A DNA stretch of 64,000 nucleotides. It comes from Burkholderia sp. Leaf177 (lineage in GTDB: Bacteria > Pseudomonadota > Gammaproteobacteria > Burkholderiales > Burkholderiaceae). The stretch is from contig NZ_LMPF01000024.1 in assembly GCF_001424345.1 (NCBI RefSeq), forward strand, positions 138,122 through 202,121. The letters are read 5' to 3'. The notes beneath the pieces are model-generated. The model was not told the DNA's origin. It saw only the letters and a list, made by a program, of their open reading frames with translations, and ran no database searches. Position 1 is the first letter of the stretch, and every line of letters begins with the position of its first letter. Shown here piece by piece: positions 23,772 to 32,927 of the stretch. Both the position numbers and the translations under genes were made by a program.

Positions 23772-25085
23772 TTACAGGTCCAGCAGCAAGCGAGCCGGAT
23801 CTTCCAGCGCGTCCTTCATGGCAACCAGCGACAGCACCGCTTCGCGACCGTCGATGATCCGGTGATCGTAGGAGAGCGCCAGGTAGTTCATTGGACGGAT
23901 CACGATCTGGCCGTTCTCGACCACCGCGCGTTCTTTCGTTGCGTGCACGCCGAGAATGGCCGATTGCGGCGGATTGATAATCGGCGTCGACAACATGGAG
24001 CCGAACACGCCGCCATTCGAGATCGAGAACGTGCCGCCCGTCATTTCTTCGATCGACAGCTTGCCATCACGTGCCTTCGCACCGAATTCGGCAATCTTCT
24101 TTTCGATCTCGGCCAGGCTCAGCTGGTCGGCGTTGCGCAGGATCGGCACCACCAGGCCACGCGGCGAACCGACGGCAATACCGATATCGAAGTAACCGTG
24201 ATAGACGATGTCGTTACCGTCGATAGAAGCGTTCACCAGAGGGAACTTCTTCAGCGCGTGAACGGCGGCCTTCACGAAGAACGACATGAAGCCAAGCTTC
24301 ACGCCATGTTCCTTCTCGAAGCGATCCTTGTACTTGTTACGCAGATCCATAACCGGCGCCATATTCACTTCGTTGAACGTGGTCAGGATGGCGTTGGTTT
24401 GCTGCGATTCGAGCAGACGCTCGGCAATACGCGCGCGCAGACGCGACATGGGAACGCGTTGTTCCGGACGATCCTTCAACCACTGGTCGGCGCCCGGTGC
24501 CTTCACGTCCGGCAGGGACGGCTTGGCGGCAGCCGGAGCCTTCGCAGCCGGCGCTTTTGCAGCAGGCGCAGGCGCCGGCGCGCTTTGCGTGGCAGCAACA
24601 GCCGGCGCGCCTTGCGTGGCGGCCAATGCATCACCCTTGGTCACGCGGCCATCGCGGCCCGAACCCGAAACCTGATCGCTCGACACATTCTTTTCAGCAA
24701 GGATCTTCGCTGCCGAAGGCGAAGCCGACGTGTTCGAAGCCGAAGCGCTCGTCGTGGCCGGTGCGGCTTCCTGTTGCGGTTGCGGAGCCGGCGCCACTTC
24801 TGCGTCGCCAGCAGCTGCGGCCACCGGTGCTTCGCCGGCCTTCGCTTCCGTATCGATCATTGCGATCACTTCTTCCGCGCCGACCACGTCGCCGTCATGT
24901 TTGATGACTTGCGTGAGCACGCCCGCAGCCGGTGCCGGCACTTCCAGCACGACCTTGTCCGTTTCAATTTCAATGAGGATTTCGTCGATGGCGATCGCCT
25001 CGCCCGGCTTCTTCTTCCACGACAACATGGTGCCTTCCGACACGGACTCAGACAGCTGGGGAACCTTGACTTCTACGATAGACAT
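23772..25085 (-). CDS. odhB: Dihydrolipoyllysine succinyltransferase (E2 of 2-oxoglutarate dehydrogenase)
   Basis: A 437-residue E2 core enzyme transferring the succinyl group from lipoyl to CoA. N-terminal lipoyl domain (MSIVEVKVPQLSESVSEGTM) with the lipoyl-lysine in EIETDKVVLEVP (Lys44); a long Ala/Pro/Gln-rich linker; peripheral subunit-binding domain SPSAAKILAEKNVSSDQVSG (about 125-145); a second Ala/Pro linker; catalytic domain from about 205 with RVPMSRLRARIAERLLESQ, and the active site SYDHRIIDGREAV near the C-terminus. It sits between sucA (206-base gap) and lpdA. Confidence 0.96.
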   Translation of the reverse strand: MSIVEVKVPQLSESVSEGTMLSWKKKPGEAIAIDEILIEIETDKVVLEVPAPAAGVLTQVIKHDGDVVGAEEVIAMIDTEAKAGEAPVAAAAGDAEVAPAPQPQQEAAPATTSASASNTSASPSAAKILAEKNVSSDQVSGSGRDGRVTKGDALAATQGAPAVAATQSAPAPAPAAKAPAAKAPAAAKPSLPDVKAPGADQWLKDRPEQRVPMSRLRARIAERLLESQQTNAILTTFNEVNMAPVMDLRNKYKDRFEKEHGVKLGFMSFFVKAAVHALKKFPLVNASIDGNDIVYHGYFDIGIAVGSPRGLVVPILRNADQLSLAEIEKKIAEFGAKARDGKLSIEEMTGGTFSISNGGVFGSMLSTPIINPPQSAILGVHATKERAVVENGQIVIRPMNYLALSYDHRIIDGREAVLSLVAMKDALEDPARLLLDL

Positions 25086-25251
25086 TATGTTTTTTCCTGA
25101 ATGTATCTGGGTACGGCATCGTGACCATTGAGTTCGACGCCGTTATTCTTGGGTTTTCCAGAGCGTGTGAATGCAGCGCGCATCTAACTTACGGCGAGCG
25201 CTGCTTGTGCATTCCACATTCCAAATCGAATCACAGGACAGCGCATGAACA

Positions 25252-25282
25252 ACCGGGGAGCCGCGTTACGGCGCTCCCCGGT
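25252..25282 (-). promoter_or_regulatory. Intercistronic stem-loop between sucA and odhB
   Basis: ACCGGGGAGC (25252-25261) and GCTCCCCGGT (25273-25282), a perfect 10-bp stem beginning 10 bases after the sucA stop. No U-run on the transcribed (minus) strand. Probably protects the sucA 3' end or sets relative expression in the operon. Confidence 0.5.
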
Positions 25283-25291
25283 CGGAACCGC

Positions 25292-28150
25292 TTACTTCGA
25301 GATCGTCTGCGCGCCCTTCAACCGGCCAAACGCGCCTTCGATCAGCGCCTTCAGCTGCTCGTAGTGCTTCGCGTAATAACCGACTGCCGGGGATGCCGAT
25401 GCCGGACGGCCGCTGTAAGCCAGCTTCTGTCCTTCACGCATGCCTTCGCGCAAATGATGCTCGACGTAGAACCAGGCGCCCTGATTCTGCGGCTCGTCCT
25501 GTGCCCAGACCACTTCCGTCGCGTGTTCGTATTTCTTGATTTCCGCGTCGAACTGCTTGTGGGCAAACGGGTACAACTGCTCGATACGAACGATCGCAAC
25601 GTCGTTCGCCTTCGCTTCGCGGCGATGCGCGATCAGGTCGTAATAAACACGGCCCGAACACACGATCACGCGCTTGACCTTCTTCGGCTCGATCGCGGTA
25701 TCCGTTTCGCCGATGATCGGCTGGAACGAACCCTTCGCCAGTTCCGACAGGTCCGACACTGCTTCCTTGTGGCGCAGCAGCGACTTCGGCGTGGCGACGA
25801 TCAGCGGCTTCCTGAACAAGCGGATCATCTGACGGCGCAACAGATGGAAGATCTGCGCCGGCGTGGTCGGCTGAACCACTTGCATGTTGTGATCCGCGCA
25901 AAGCTGCAGGAATCGTTCGATACGCGCCGACGAGTGCTCCGGACCCTGTCCTTCATAACCGTGCGGCAACAGCATGGTGAGACCTGAAACGCGGCCCCAC
26001 TTCACTTCGCCCGACGAGATGAACTGGTCGATCACAACCTGCGCGCCGTTCACGAAGTCACCGAATTGTGCTTCCCAAGCAACCAGCGTGTTCGGCTCGG
26101 CCGTCGAATAGCCGTACTCGAAACCGAGCACCGCTTCTTCCGACAACACCGAGTCGATCACCGTGAACTTCGCCTGACCATCGGCAATGTTCTGCAACGG
26201 AATGTACGTGCCGTCGTTCCAGCGCTCGCGGTTTTGATCGTGCAAAACAGCGTGACGATGCGTGAACGTGCCGCGACCCGAATCCTGGCCCGTCAGACGC
26301 ACGGCATAACCCGATGCCACCAGCGACGCATACGCGAGATGTTCGCCCATGCCCCAGTCAAGCTTCGCTTCGCCGCGGCCCATTGCACGGCGATCGTTGA
26401 TCACGCGCTCGACCAGCGGATGCACCTTGAAGTTTTCCGGGATCGTGGTGATGCGCTCGGCCAGACGCTTCAGTTCGGCGAGCGGCACGGCTGTGTCGGC
26501 TGCGTCGGTCCACTTGCGGTTCAGGAAAGGAACCCAGTCCACCGCGTACTTGCTCTTGTAGTTCGAGAGCACCGGATCGACCGTGTGATGACCGTCATCC
26601 ATTGCCTGGCGATACGCCTTCACATAACCGTCAGCGTCTTCCGCCGTGATCACGCCCTGCTGCACGAGCTTTTCAGCGTACAGCGCGCGCGTACCCGGAT
26701 GCTTGGCGATCGTCTTGTACATCAGCGGCTGCGTGACCGCCGGCGTGTCCTGCTCGTTGTGACCCAACTTGCGGAAACAGATGATGTCGACAACCACGTC
26801 CTTGTGGAACTGCATACGGTAATCGATAGCCAGCTGCGTGCACAGCACGACCGCTTCCGGATCGTCGCCGTTCACGTGCAGCACCGGCGCTTCGATCATC
26901 TTCGCCACGTCCGAGCAATACAGCGTCGAACGTGCATCGCGCGGGTCGGACGTCGTAAAGCCGATCTGATTGTTGATGACGATATGCAGCGTGCCGTGCG
27001 TGCCGTAACCACGCGTTTGCGCGAGGTTCAGCGTTTCCATGACCACGCCCTGACCGGCAAACGCCGCGTCGCCGTGAATCTGGACCGGCAGCACTTGCAG
27101 GCCGTCCACGTCGCCGCGACGATCCATCCGCGCTTTCGCCGAACCCTCGACCACCGGATTCACGATTTCAAGGTGCGACGGGTTGAACGCGAGCGACAGG
27201 TGAACCGGGCCGCCATCGGTTGAAACGTCCGACGAGAAACCCTTGTGATACTTCACGTCGCCAGCCGGCAGGTCATCGACGTGCTTGCCTTCGAATTCGG
27301 CGAAAAGATCAGCCGGCATCTTGCCGAGCGTGTTCACCAGGACGTTCAAGCGTCCACGGTGAGCCATGCCGATGATGATTTCCTGCACGCCCGCAGCGCC
27401 CGCATGGCGAACGACTTCGTCCATCGACGCGATAAAGCTTTCGCCGCCTTCCAGCGAGAAGCGCTTCTGGCCAACATATTTGGTGTGCAGGAAACGCTCG
27501 AGTCCTTCCGACGCCGTCAGGCGCTGAAGAATGTGCTTTTTCTTGTCGGCGGAGAAATTCGGTGTGGAGCGGATCGACTCGAGGCGTTCTTTCCACCAGC
27601 GCTTCTGTTCCGGATCGCTGATGTACATGAACTCGGCGCCGATGGTGCCGCAATACGTATCGCGCAACGCCTTGACGATTTCACGCAACGACGCCTGCTC
27701 GAGCCCGAAATACAGGTTCTGCGCATGGAACGTCTGGTCCATGTCGGCTTCGGTGAAGTCGTAGAACGCGGGTTCGAGCTCGGGAATTGCCGGGCGCTCG
27801 CGGCGCTTGAGCGGATCGAGATTGGCCCATTGCGAGCCGAGGAAGCGGTACGCGCCGATCAGCGACTGAACGAAGACCTGCTTGCGCGCGGTCGCGAGGT
27901 CAGCACTGCTTTCGCGCGGCACGAAGCCGTTCGATTTCGCACGCTGAGCGAACGACTCGACGATTGGGCCGTGGGCCACGTCGTTGTGATTTGTCCCATC
28001 CGATGCGGGCACGTTTTGCAACGCATCGAAATAGGTACGCCAGGTCTCGGGCACTGACGCGGGATTATCGAGATATGCCTCGTACTGTTCTTCGACGTAC
28101 GGGGCATTACCGCCGAACAAATAGGAGTTCAGCTGGGATTGCTTCATCAT
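25292..28150 (-). CDS. sucA: 2-oxoglutarate dehydrogenase E1 component
   Basis: A 952-residue thiamine-diphosphate enzyme that decarboxylates 2-oxoglutarate in the TCA cycle. N-terminal E2-binding segment (YLFGGNAPYVEEQYEAYLD); ThDP/active-site elements IGMAHRGRLNVLVNTLGKMP, GDAAFAGQGVVMETLNL, and INNQIGFTTSDPRDARSTLY; transketolase-type pyrimidine domain LTGQDSGRGTFTHRHAVLHD and LLPHGYEGQGPEHSSARIER; C-terminus HLREGMREGQKLAYSGRPAS. Length is standard. ATG 28150 gives the family start MMKQ; a GTG 12 bases upstream is in frame but lies in the RBS region (AGGTGAGC). A structured leader (28195-28262) precedes it. Confidence 0.97.
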   Translation of the reverse strand: MMKQSQLNSYLFGGNAPYVEEQYEAYLDNPASVPETWRTYFDALQNVPASDGTNHNDVAHGPIVESFAQRAKSNGFVPRESSADLATARKQVFVQSLIGAYRFLGSQWANLDPLKRRERPAIPELEPAFYDFTEADMDQTFHAQNLYFGLEQASLREIVKALRDTYCGTIGAEFMYISDPEQKRWWKERLESIRSTPNFSADKKKHILQRLTASEGLERFLHTKYVGQKRFSLEGGESFIASMDEVVRHAGAAGVQEIIIGMAHRGRLNVLVNTLGKMPADLFAEFEGKHVDDLPAGDVKYHKGFSSDVSTDGGPVHLSLAFNPSHLEIVNPVVEGSAKARMDRRGDVDGLQVLPVQIHGDAAFAGQGVVMETLNLAQTRGYGTHGTLHIVINNQIGFTTSDPRDARSTLYCSDVAKMIEAPVLHVNGDDPEAVVLCTQLAIDYRMQFHKDVVVDIICFRKLGHNEQDTPAVTQPLMYKTIAKHPGTRALYAEKLVQQGVITAEDADGYVKAYRQAMDDGHHTVDPVLSNYKSKYAVDWVPFLNRKWTDAADTAVPLAELKRLAERITTIPENFKVHPLVERVINDRRAMGRGEAKLDWGMGEHLAYASLVASGYAVRLTGQDSGRGTFTHRHAVLHDQNRERWNDGTYIPLQNIADGQAKFTVIDSVLSEEAVLGFEYGYSTAEPNTLVAWEAQFGDFVNGAQVVIDQFISSGEVKWGRVSGLTMLLPHGYEGQGPEHSSARIERFLQLCADHNMQVVQPTTPAQIFHLLRRQMIRLFRKPLIVATPKSLLRHKEAVSDLSELAKGSFQPIIGETDTAIEPKKVKRVIVCSGRVYYDLIAHRREAKANDVAIVRIEQLYPFAHKQFDAEIKKYEHATEVVWAQDEPQNQGAWFYVEHHLREGMREGQKLAYSGRPASASPAVGYYAKHYEQLKALIEGAFGRLKGAQTISK

Positions 28151-28194
28151 TTTTACGCTCACCTTTCTTCGAGTTTCTCGAGAAATAGCGGGTT

Positions 28195-28262
28195 ACTCAA
28201 CCTTCCGCAACACGGCCTGACCGTTTAGCGGATTGCGCGAATCAAGTCTGCTTGGAAGGACC
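28195..28262 (-). ncRNA. Candidate sucA RNA motif (cis-regulatory leader of sucA)
   Basis: The minus-strand leader folds as nested stems: CCTTC/GAAGG outermost (28259-28255 with 28205-28201), then CGCAA/TTGCG, then ACGG/CCGT closing a TCAGG loop. A sucA RNA motif of unknown ligand is known from Burkholderiales in exactly this position (upstream of sucA). The match is by position and general architecture only; the covariance model was not run. Confidence 0.5.
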
Positions 28263-28404
28263 TAAAACTGGCAATGCATCCGCTAGCATAGCACATATCA
28301 TTAAGTCGACGCGCCGATGGTCGCGCCCGGAAAGCTTGTCTGGCGGGCTTTCGTGGACCTTTCGCGAATAAGGGACACATGCAACGGCAGGATGCGGCGC
28401 AACA

Positions 28405-28430
28405 AAAAAGCCACCCGAGGGTGGCTTTTT
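28405..28430 (-). terminator. Intrinsic terminator after typA
   Basis: AAAAAGCCACC / GGTGGCTTTTT around a short loop (28405-28430); symmetrical, so active in both directions. The typA stop is at 28453. Confidence 0.9.
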
Positions 28431-28452
28431 GCGAGGCTCGAGCAGGCGGAAA

Positions 28453-30279
28453 TTAATCCACTGCGCCCTTGCGGCTGGCGCTGCGACGCTCGTGTTCCTT
28501 CAGGTAACGCTTGCGCAGACGGATGGATTGCGGCGTGACTTCGACCAGTTCGTCGTCGTCGATAAACTCGACCGCGTATTCCAGCGACATCTGGATCGGC
28601 GGCACGAGGCGCACTGCTTCGTCCGTACCCGACGAACGCACGTTGGTCAGCTGCTTACCCTTGATTGGGTTCACGACCAGGTCATTGTCGCGGCTGTGGA
28701 TGCCGATGATCATGCCTTCGTAAAGCGGCTCGCCCGGCGAGACGAACATGCGGCCGCGATCCTGCAGCTTCCACAATGCGTAGGCGACAGCAGCGCCATC
28801 GTCCTGGGAAATGAGCACGCCGTTACGACGCTCGCCCACGCCGCCTTCCTTCACCGGCTGATACGAATCGAACGTGTGGCTCATCAGACCCGTACCGCGC
28901 GTGAGCGTCAGAAATTCCGACTGGAAGCCAATCAGGCCACGCGCCGAAATACGATATTCGAGACGCGTACGACCACGGCCGTCCGACGCCATGTCGAGCA
29001 TTTCACCCTTGCGGCGGCCCAGTTCTTCCATCACGCCGCCCTGGTTTGCATCTTCCATGTCGACGGTCAGGTTTTCGTACGGCTCATGCTTCACGCCGTC
29101 GACTTCGGTCATGACCACGCGCGGACGCGACACGGCGAGTTCGTAACCTTCCCGACGCATGTTTTCCACGAGAATGGTCAGGTGCAGTTCGCCGCGACCC
29201 GACACTTCGAACGTGGTTTCGTCGCCGGTTTCCTTCACGCGCAACGCCACGTTGTGATTCAGTTCCTTCATCAGGCGATCGCGAATCTGGCGGCTCGTGA
29301 CGAACTTGCCTTCGCGTCCTGCCAGCGGCGAGGAGTTCACGAGGAAGTTCATGGTCAGCGTGGGTTCGTCCACGGTGATCATGGGCAGCGCTTCCGGAAC
29401 GTCCGGCGCGCAGATGGTCACGCCAATGCCGATTTCTTCAATGCCGTTGATCAGCACGATATCGCCGGCTTCAGCCGATTCGACCTGCACGCGCTCCAGG
29501 CCCTTGAACGACAGAACCTGGTTGATCTTGCGGTTGATGATCGCGCCATCCGGGCCTGAACGAACGGCCACCGACATACCCGGCTTGATACGGCCACGGG
29601 TGATCCGGCCAACGCCGATACGGCCAACGTACGACGAATAATCCAGCGACGTGATTTGCAACTGCAGCGGCGCTTCCGGATCGGCCGGGCGAACCGGAAC
29701 GTGTTCCAGGACTGCGTCGAACAGAGGACGCATGTCGCCTTCGCGCACGTCCGGCTTCAATCCTGCGTAACCATTCAAACCCGATGCATACACGATCGGG
29801 AAATCGAGTTGTTCGTCAGTGGCGCCGAGTTTGTCGAACAGGTCGAACGTCTGGTTGATCACCCAGTCGATCCGCGCGCCCGGCCGGTCAACCTTGTTGA
29901 TCACCACGATTGGCTTGAGACCAAGCGCAAGCGCTTTCTTGGTCACGAAACGCGTCTGCGGCATCGGACCTTCTACGGCGTCCACCAGCAGCAACACGGA
30001 GTCGACCATCGACAGCACGCGTTCCACTTCGCCGCCGAAGTCGGCGTGTCCCGGCGTGTCGACAATATTGATGTGCGTGCCTTCGTACTCGACCGCGCAG
30101 TTCTTCGAAAGGATCGTGATGCCACGTTCCTTTTCAATGTCGTTCGAGTCCATCACGCGCTCGACCACAGCCTGGTTCTCTCGGAACGTGGCGGTCTGGC
30201 GGAGCAATTGGTCGACGAGCGTAGTCTTGCCGTGGTCGACGTGGGCAATGATGGCAATGTTGCGAAGGGCGCGGGTCAT
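28453..30279 (-). CDS. typA: Ribosome-associated GTPase TypA/BipA
   Basis: A 608-residue translational GTPase involved in 50S assembly and stress or low-temperature growth. G1 AHVDHGKTTL (near residues 12-21), G2/switch KERGITI, G3 DTPGHADFGGEVER, G4 NKVDRPGA; domain II (YSSYVGRIGVGRITRGRIKP), EF-G-like domains III and V (ALRVKETGDETTFEVSGRGE, MRREGYELAVSRPRV), and the BipA-specific C-terminal domain ending in SIRLRKRYLKEHERR. Full length. It starts 410 bases from the divergent marR gene. Confidence 0.96.
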   Translation of the reverse strand: MTRALRNIAIIAHVDHGKTTLVDQLLRQTATFRENQAVVERVMDSNDIEKERGITILSKNCAVEYEGTHINIVDTPGHADFGGEVERVLSMVDSVLLLVDAVEGPMPQTRFVTKKALALGLKPIVVINKVDRPGARIDWVINQTFDLFDKLGATDEQLDFPIVYASGLNGYAGLKPDVREGDMRPLFDAVLEHVPVRPADPEAPLQLQITSLDYSSYVGRIGVGRITRGRIKPGMSVAVRSGPDGAIINRKINQVLSFKGLERVQVESAEAGDIVLINGIEEIGIGVTICAPDVPEALPMITVDEPTLTMNFLVNSSPLAGREGKFVTSRQIRDRLMKELNHNVALRVKETGDETTFEVSGRGELHLTILVENMRREGYELAVSRPRVVMTEVDGVKHEPYENLTVDMEDANQGGVMEELGRRKGEMLDMASDGRGRTRLEYRISARGLIGFQSEFLTLTRGTGLMSHTFDSYQPVKEGGVGERRNGVLISQDDGAAVAYALWKLQDRGRMFVSPGEPLYEGMIIGIHSRDNDLVVNPIKGKQLTNVRSSGTDEAVRLVPPIQMSLEYAVEFIDDDELVEVTPQSIRLRKRYLKEHERRSASRKGAVD

Positions 30280-30622
30280 AGGAGCTTGAGGAGCTTTGTA
30301 CAGATAGTTGAGCGCCGTGGGTGCAAGCTAGTTGTCAGCAAATGGAATTAGCCGTGGAACGAACATGAAGACAATCCACTTCCCCGCACTCGGCGCGATG
30401 GGAACCCGAGAGTGTAGCACGGCGGCGTGTCCTCTTCTTCCTCGATGTGCAATAGGACGAAACCCGGAAGGGTTTTTGCCTCAATTCTCCTTTCCGAGAT
30501 AGCCGAAAACCCCTGTCAACGCCTATCGTCGGGCATTTGCCAGGGCGATTCGAATCTCAAAATAACAACAATCTTTGGTTGGCCGGCTCAATGCGAGCAC
30601 ATCAGAACGGATCTGAAAGTAC

Positions 30623-30652
30623 TTGCCGCGTCAATGAACTGCCTTTTATAAT
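30623..30652 (+). promoter_or_regulatory. Sigma-70 promoter of the marR/efflux locus
   Basis: -35 TTGCCG (30623-30628), 18-base spacer, -10 TATAAT (30647-30652; perfect consensus). The ATG of marR is 37 bases downstream of the -10. Confidence 0.75.
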
Positions 30653-30675
30653 CTTGCATAGTCAATTATTGCAAG
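30653..30675. promoter_or_regulatory. Probable MarR-family operator overlapping the transcription start
   Basis: CTTGCA (30653-30658), 11 bases, TGCAAG (30670-30675), immediately downstream of the -10. A protein bound here would block initiation; the adjacent marR gene product is the obvious candidate (autorepression). Confidence 0.6.
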
Positions 30676-30688
30676 CGCACGAGTATCC

Positions 30689-31210
30689 ATGAGCGACGTC
30701 GAACAGCCGGTTCCTGAAATTGCCAACTATGTGCTTTGCGAGAGCGTCGGCTATCTGCTTAGCCGCGTGCGCTCCACGCTCTGGAACAACGTGACGCAAC
30801 TCACCATGGCCGACCTCGGCATTACGAGCACGCAAGCGAGCATCATGTTCATGCTCGCGAGCGGACGCAGTCTTGCAGCGGCAGATCTCGCGCGTGAATA
30901 CGGTATCGATGCAAGCGCCGTCACCCGCCTGATCGACCGGCTGGAAAAGCGCGGACTCATTACCCGCGTGCGCAGCGAGGAAGACAGGCGCGTTGTTCGC
31001 CTTGCATTGACACCGGAAGGCCGCGAGCTTGCCGGACAGATTCCGGCTATTTTCACGAAGGTGCTGGACAAGCTTCTCGGCGGTTTTACACCCGAGGAAG
31101 TCGGATTTTTGAAGAGTATGCTGCGCCGGATCCTGCTCAATTCGGGCGATCCGGCAGCCATCGCGCTGATCAGCGGGTACGAAAGCTCCACGCCAAAAGC
31201 GACTTCCTGA
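30689..31210 (+). CDS. MarR-family transcriptional regulator of the adjacent efflux system
   Basis: A 173-residue winged-helix regulator. Helices ESVGYLLSRVRSTLWNNVTQ and LGITSTQASIMFMLASGRSL form the dimer scaffold; the recognition region is LAREYGIDASAVTRLIDRLE; the wing is RGLITRVRSEEDRRVVRLAL with the conserved D-R pair. MarR proteins of this type (EmrR-like) repress efflux operons and are released by phenolic or drug ligands. It lies 133 bases upstream of an outer-membrane channel-emrA-emrB set on the same strand, and its own promoter carries a matching inverted repeat. Confidence 0.9.
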   Translation: MSDVEQPVPEIANYVLCESVGYLLSRVRSTLWNNVTQLTMADLGITSTQASIMFMLASGRSLAAADLAREYGIDASAVTRLIDRLEKRGLITRVRSEEDRRVVRLALTPEGRELAGQIPAIFTKVLDKLLGGFTPEEVGFLKSMLRRILLNSGDPAAIALISGYESSTPKATS

Positions 31211-31343
31211 CCAGGGCGGCGCATTCCCTTAATCCAAGCTCATATTCTGAAGACGCACTTCAGCGGCCCCCTTATCGGGTAATAAAACTGAAAGAAATTG
31301 GTTGCTGCGTCCATCTTTACATATCATCTCCGAGAGTCGAGCG

Positions 31344-32870
31344 ATGAAATTCCCTGATTCGTCCGCGTCCGTATTCGCGACGTCTACAACAAGTTTGAAA
31401 CGCAGCGCTTTGGCCGCTGCCGTGCTGGTCCTTGCAGGCTGCGCCAACTACGCGGGCATTTCGAGCGACAAGCAGATCACCGAGCCGCAGAGCGATGCGC
31501 TGCAAGCCACGCAAAGCGTGCCGTCGCAAGGCGGCCAGTGGCCATCGCTCGACTGGGCGAAGCAATTCGGCGATCCGCAATTGCCGCAGCTGATCGACGA
31601 AGCGCTTGCCGGCAATCCGTCGATCGCGCAGGCGCAGGCGCGGATCGCGAAGGCATCGTCTTATATAGAGAGCTCGCGAGCCGGGCTATATCCGAAGGTA
31701 AACGGCTCGTATTCGTGGAGTCGCGAGCTTTTCTCCGCGAACGCGCTCTACCCGCCTCCGTACGGCGGCACCTGGTATAGCGAGAACAATGCGCTGGTGA
31801 GCGCGTCGTGGGACCTGGACTTGTGGGGCAAGAACCGCTCGCGTCTGAATCAGGCCGTCTCGCAGCAAAAGGCCGCCGAGGCCGACATGCAGCAGGCGCG
31901 CGTGACGCTGGCGGCATCGGTTGCGCAGACGTACAACCAGCTCGCGCTGCTCTACGCTTTGCGCGATGTCGCCCAGCGCGAGATTGCGAACCGCACCGAC
32001 GTAGGCCGCATCACGAACGGCCGCGTGACTGCCGGGCTCGATACCAACGTCGAAATCCGCACGGCCGAAGGCAATATCGCGACGAGCCAGACGAATCTGT
32101 CCGAGCTCGACGGCCAGATCACGACCACGCGTTACCAACTCGGCGCGCTGCTCGGCCAGGGACCGGACCGCGGCCTGAAAATCGCGAACCCGGTGCTCAC
32201 TTCCAGGATCGACGTCACGTTGCCGGACAACGTACCCGCCGACCTGATTGCGCGCCGGCCGGACATTGTCGCGGCGCGCTGGCAGGTGGAAGCGGCGACG
32301 TCGAACGTGAAGGAAGCGAAGGCCGAGTTTTTCCCCGATATCAATCTGTCGGCGGCGGCAGGCTTCGACGCCTTCGGATGGGGCCGATTCTTCACCTCCA
32401 GCAGCCGCCAGTTCAACGCGGGCCCGGCCATCCATTTGCCGATCTTCGACGCCGGCGCGTTGCGCGCACAGCTGAAAGGCCGTTATGCGGACTTCGATCT
32501 CGACATCGCGAACTACAACCAGACGCTGGTGAACGCGCTGAACGATGTGGCAACGCAAATTGCTTCGATTCGCTCGGTCGATCAGCAAACCAACGATGCC
32601 ACCCGCGCACTCGACGCCTCCACGCACGCCTACCAGCTCGCCGTGATCCGGTACAAAGCTGGGTTGTCGCCGCAACTTCAGGTGCTGACCGCCGACCAGA
32701 ACCGTTTGTCGAACGAACAAACCGTGACGAACTTGCGGATGAAACGCCGCGATCTTCAGATCGGCCTGATCAAGGCGCTGGGCGGTGGTTTCGATGCCGC
32801 CGACGCGAATCTCGCCATCGACGGGCAAACGTCGAAGACCGCATCGGTCGCGCCGAAGAGCGCCGACTGA
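31344..32870 (+). CDS. Outer-membrane efflux channel lipoprotein (NodT/OprM-type)
   Basis: A 508-residue TolC-superfamily lipoprotein forming the outer-membrane exit duct of a tripartite pump. Lipobox VLAGC (after LAAAVLVLA), then two outer membrane efflux protein repeats: ADMQQARVTLAASVAQTYNQ with ANRTDVGRITNGRVTAGLDT in the first, and PADLIARRPDIVAARWQVEA (a signature of the NodT family) with FFPDINLSAAAGFDAFGWGR in the second. The ATG at 31344 is chosen because it directly precedes the lipoprotein signal. It is 57 bases ahead of emrA, so duct, adaptor and pump are one operon. Confidence 0.92.
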   Translation: MKFPDSSASVFATSTTSLKRSALAAAVLVLAGCANYAGISSDKQITEPQSDALQATQSVPSQGGQWPSLDWAKQFGDPQLPQLIDEALAGNPSIAQAQARIAKASSYIESSRAGLYPKVNGSYSWSRELFSANALYPPPYGGTWYSENNALVSASWDLDLWGKNRSRLNQAVSQQKAAEADMQQARVTLAASVAQTYNQLALLYALRDVAQREIANRTDVGRITNGRVTAGLDTNVEIRTAEGNIATSQTNLSELDGQITTTRYQLGALLGQGPDRGLKIANPVLTSRIDVTLPDNVPADLIARRPDIVAARWQVEAATSNVKEAKAEFFPDINLSAAAGFDAFGWGRFFTSSSRQFNAGPAIHLPIFDAGALRAQLKGRYADFDLDIANYNQTLVNALNDVATQIASIRSVDQQTNDATRALDASTHAYQLAVIRYKAGLSPQLQVLTADQNRLSNEQTVTNLRMKRRDLQIGLIKALGGGFDAADANLAIDGQTSKTASVAPKSAD

Positions 32871-32927
32871 ACCAAACCGAATCGAATCGATTAGCAGCAA
32901 CTCAAGACAGAGAATACGGAGCTATTC

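Larger units (their letters stand above)
28151..28452. other. 302-base region between typA and sucA: terminator, sucA promoter and leader
   Basis: No gene. Going with transcription (minus): the typA terminator 28430-28405, a possible extended -10 (TGCTATGCT, 28293-28285) and a structured leader 28262-28195 before the sucA RBS. No good -35 accompanies the -10. Confidence 0.5.
30280..30688. other. 409-base divergent region between typA and marR
   Basis: No gene. It holds the typA upstream region (minus) and a clear sigma-70 promoter for marR (30623-30652) with an overlapping inverted repeat (30653-30675). A small AAACCC-GGAA-GGGTTTTT hairpin at 30460-30477 has no obvious gene to terminate. Confidence 0.6.

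Noticed and set aside
30460..30477. Terminator AAACCC-GGAA-GGGTTTTT
   Set aside because: The stem is only 6 bp, and no plus-strand gene lies upstream that it could terminate.
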